20,000 nucleotides of DNA from positions 1 to 20,000 of the forward strand of contig JAENRS010000015.1 in NCBI GenBank assembly GCA_018466975.1, written 5' to 3'. This stretch comes from Sparassis latifolia (Eukaryota > Basidiomycota > Agaricomycetes > Polyporales > Sparassidaceae). Position 1 is the first letter of the stretch; each line of letters begins with the position of its first letter. Below are positions 17,857 through 20,000 of the stretch, in pieces. Both the position numbers and the translations under genes were made by a program. The notes beneath the pieces were generated by a model that searched no databases, was not told where the DNA came from, and saw only the letters and a list, made by a program, of their open reading frames with translations.

Positions 17857-19399
17857 TCACGCTAAGGCGGCGAAGCCCACCGCGTTGTCGTCCATTGAGA
17901 AGGCGGTGTACACGTTCGACATGAAGCTGTTCACCACGTTGGTGTGAGATGGGAGAGGGATGGGACGAGTACTCACGTGTCACCCAGAAGCCAGACATTC
18001 TCACCGAAGCCGAGATCGTCGCTCGCACCGATCGCGGCCACGCACTGATGAGAACCTTGCTTCGTTGCGCCTTGGTTGAAGCTATGCACATATGTCAGCG
18101 CTATCCATTCTGCACATTGCACGACAAATGTACTCACAGGTTCGGGTCGACGGCCCACGTGTTGCCGCCCCAGCTGAACGCGACCGTGAGCTGCGCGTCG
18201 CACGGGAACGTATACGTGCCGTCCTTGTCCTCCCGCGAGCCCGGGATAGCCTGGAACAGCTGTGACACGGTGGCGGTGGGTCCGTACGCGAGTGTAGTGC
18301 CCGAGTCGATGATCGTGTCGAGGCCCGAGACCGTCGTCTGCCCGTTCACGAGCACGCTCGCACCACCAATCTGCCAAAACCCGTTGTCCGCGGATAGAGA
18401 GTGGTACTCGATGTCACCAGTGTAGAGCGACGAGTCCGCACCGCCCATGTACAGCTCCGCGCCGTCTGAGGTGAGCTTAAAAGAGAAAACGCCCTGCGGG
18501 ATTGCGCTCTCACTCAAGGCAGCGAAGGGGAAGGGATTCTATGCGCGCATCGGTCAGGCCGCAATATGAGATGGTGCGACAGAGAAGGCATACCGCTTGC
18601 AGCTGAGAAATGGACGGGAAGGCAAAGCCCATGAGGCCGTCGGCGGGATCCGTCTGGAACTCGCTTGACTCGGACGTCACTGCAGACAAGGCCTGACCAG
18701 TCACGGTAACACCGGAAAGGGTGACTGGGAAAACCGTAAGCAAATCACTCTACGATGAGATCTTCATTGCAGAGGGGCCTCACCAGTGTCGGTATATTCA
18801 GGGCCAGAATCGCTAGATCCGTCACCATAGCTTATAGAGAAGTTCCCGTCCTTCGATGAGCTGGTGGAAGAAGATGCTGGGTCGTAAGTGTTGTGCTTGC
18901 CGCACTGGTTGCACTCTGAGGACGCAACCCAGAGGTCGGATGACCCGGTGTCGAAATCAACGACAAAGCTAATAGGAGGGGTGCCAATAGTGATAGTGCC
19001 CGTCCATTCGAGGCCGTCTTGCTGGTCCGTGAGAGGCAGAGCCTGGCGCTTGTATCGCCGCCGTGAGTTCTCCCCCTGCGTCGCATGATGATGCAGGGCT
19101 TGTGGAATGAATGCGCCTGCGGGTAGGGCCCCAGTGTTATTCTGAAGGTTGACCAGATTCTGGCGGTGCTTGCTGCAGAAATGAGTGAGCATTGGGAAGG
19201 TCTAGCAACGTTTACAGGTCACGTACTTCTGGATCTTGACGAGCTGACGGGCGTGTCTCTCGTAGTCGAACGTGCCGTCCATCTTCTTCAGCGACCCACG
19301 CTTCTGAAGGGGGATGTGTACACCGCGTTCCTTAACTACCGGGCCCGCGGACACGAGGAGAGCGAGCATCACAGTAATTATAGTTGCCTTGCAGAACAT
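17857..19399 (-). CDS. Secreted pepsin-like aspartic protease (family A1)
   Basis: Six exons (19227-19399, 18784-19172, 18594-18724, 18138-18538, 17977-18081, 17857-17926) total 1269 nt and encode 422 residues, all phases agreeing. Residues 1-19 (MFCKATIITVMLALLVSAG) form a signal peptide. A basic propeptide follows and ends near the dibasic KR at 99-100 (RRRYKRQALPL). The two catalytic motifs are DTGSSDLW with Asp132 and DSGTT with Asp309. The flap is YGDGSS with Tyr173, followed by SGPEYTDTVTL. Cys145 and Cys148 are close enough to form the first-lobe loop, and Cys344 and Cys378 could form the second-lobe disulfide. LLGDTFMSNVYTAF near the C-terminus is the usual LGD-x-F hallmark. The third exon must start at 18724 (TTTTCCCAG); the earlier TAG acceptor brings a stop into frame. 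Of the known types it most resembles polyporopepsin. Role: extracellular acid proteolysis after autocatalytic zymogen processing. Intact. Confidence 0.95.
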
Positions 19400-19510
19400 T
19401 TTGGAGGGTCGTCAAGGGGAAGCTGGAAAACGGACAACGAAAAGAGAAAGCGACCAGCGCGAGTGAACAGGGAAAAGCCTGATGGCGTCGCCCGCTGGAC
19501 AGTGCTGGCA

Positions 19511-19517
19511 TTTATAT
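19511..19517 (-). promoter_or_regulatory. Putative TATA box of the aspartic protease gene
   Basis: On the minus strand the sequence reads CCATATAAATGCC, about 112-118 bases upstream of the protease start codon. This is a normal distance for a fungal TATA element with a leader of about 70-80 nt. It is a single consensus match. Confidence 0.45.
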
Positions 19518-20000
19518 GGCGGGCATGCGTCCGAAACCCCGGTAGATGTGCTGCGCCTGGGATGATGCGTGCATCCAGGAATCACTTACTCAACAGAATA
19601 TAGATGGGAAAGCAATCATATGCGGGACATTGGCATGCCGAGGATCTGCGTGAGCGGCCTCAAGATTGCGAATCCGACGATATACACAACTCGGAAGATT
19701 AGGCGGTGAAACGGGGTACAGCTGCAATATGCAAACACGATGCAGCGGTACTTCGTGTGCTATATTACGGTTAATGGTGGACCTGATTGAATGACTGCGG
19801 TATATTTACCATCGTTTCCTTAGAATATTGGCTGATCATGATACATCAAGGTGCGGCTGTGCTATTACTGAGCCAACCGACTGTAAGCAGGAGATCCTGT
19901 CGTTATACACGTCAGGATTTGATGGACACCAATCAGATTCTTACCTGTGCGTTGGTTTGTTTCAGGAGAACAACTTGACCCCATGGCGGTACCATTGACA
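19518..20000. other. Upstream region of the protease, no supported gene
   Basis: Only short frames occur and none has recognisable content. The region would include upstream control elements of the protease gene, but none can be named from this sequence alone. Confidence 0.4.

Noticed and set aside
19166..19603. Plus-strand 145-codon frame
   Set aside because: It lies antisense to the signal peptide, propeptide and promoter of the protease gene and has no recognisable content.
1..20000. A biosynthetic gene cluster or defence system
   Set aside because: No synthase, transporter set, regulator, nuclease or NTPase was recognised. The identified genes belong to unrelated functions and mixed orientations.

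Overview
The window looks like nuclear DNA of a filamentous basidiomycete, probably an agaricomycete. The evidence is short GT-AG introns (mostly 44-65 nt) that interrupt every recognisable gene, CTNAC/CTGAC-like branch sites, no bacterial operon structure, and a secreted pepsin-type protease of the polyporopepsin type. The species cannot be told from the sequence alone.

Layout, left to right. 23-1132 (-) is a five-exon DUF3605 gene (GlcNAc-induced protein 1-like) with a one-base frame discrepancy at one exon junction. 1219-1614 is a candidate inverted-repeat element containing a perfect 34-bp palindrome. 2155-2729 (-) is a weak hypothetical gene. 3093-3430 holds copies of a GGTGCACC-centred repeat. 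4299-5458 (-) is an intact six-exon flavin reductase-like gene with a 13-nt microexon. 5678-6079 (-) is a possible 76-residue three-exon gene. 6779-7646 (-) is a broken PHO80/PCL-type cyclin. 8038-10866 (+) encodes a large membrane-anchored, repeat-rich, disordered protein. 11767-13667 (-) is a decayed gene that still carries usable splice sites but has in-frame stops. 14211-14640 (+) is the remnant of a multi-pass membrane protein gene. 15469-17081 (+) encodes an acidic disordered protein with internal duplications. 17857-19399 (-) is an intact six-exon aspartic protease with signal peptide and propeptide.

Two housekeeping-like genes sit on the left (DUF3605, flavin reductase) and one secreted hydrolase on the right. 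Between them, about 6.7-15.4 kb, lies a stretch of gene relics mixed with fast-evolving repeat proteins. I see no shared pathway among the genes, no cluster logic and no recognisable transposase or reverse transcriptase. The most unusual items are the two repeat-built proteins, the cluster of broken genes, the palindrome and inverted-repeat element, and the GGTGCACC repeats. I found no CRISPR array and no convincing tRNA or rRNA.
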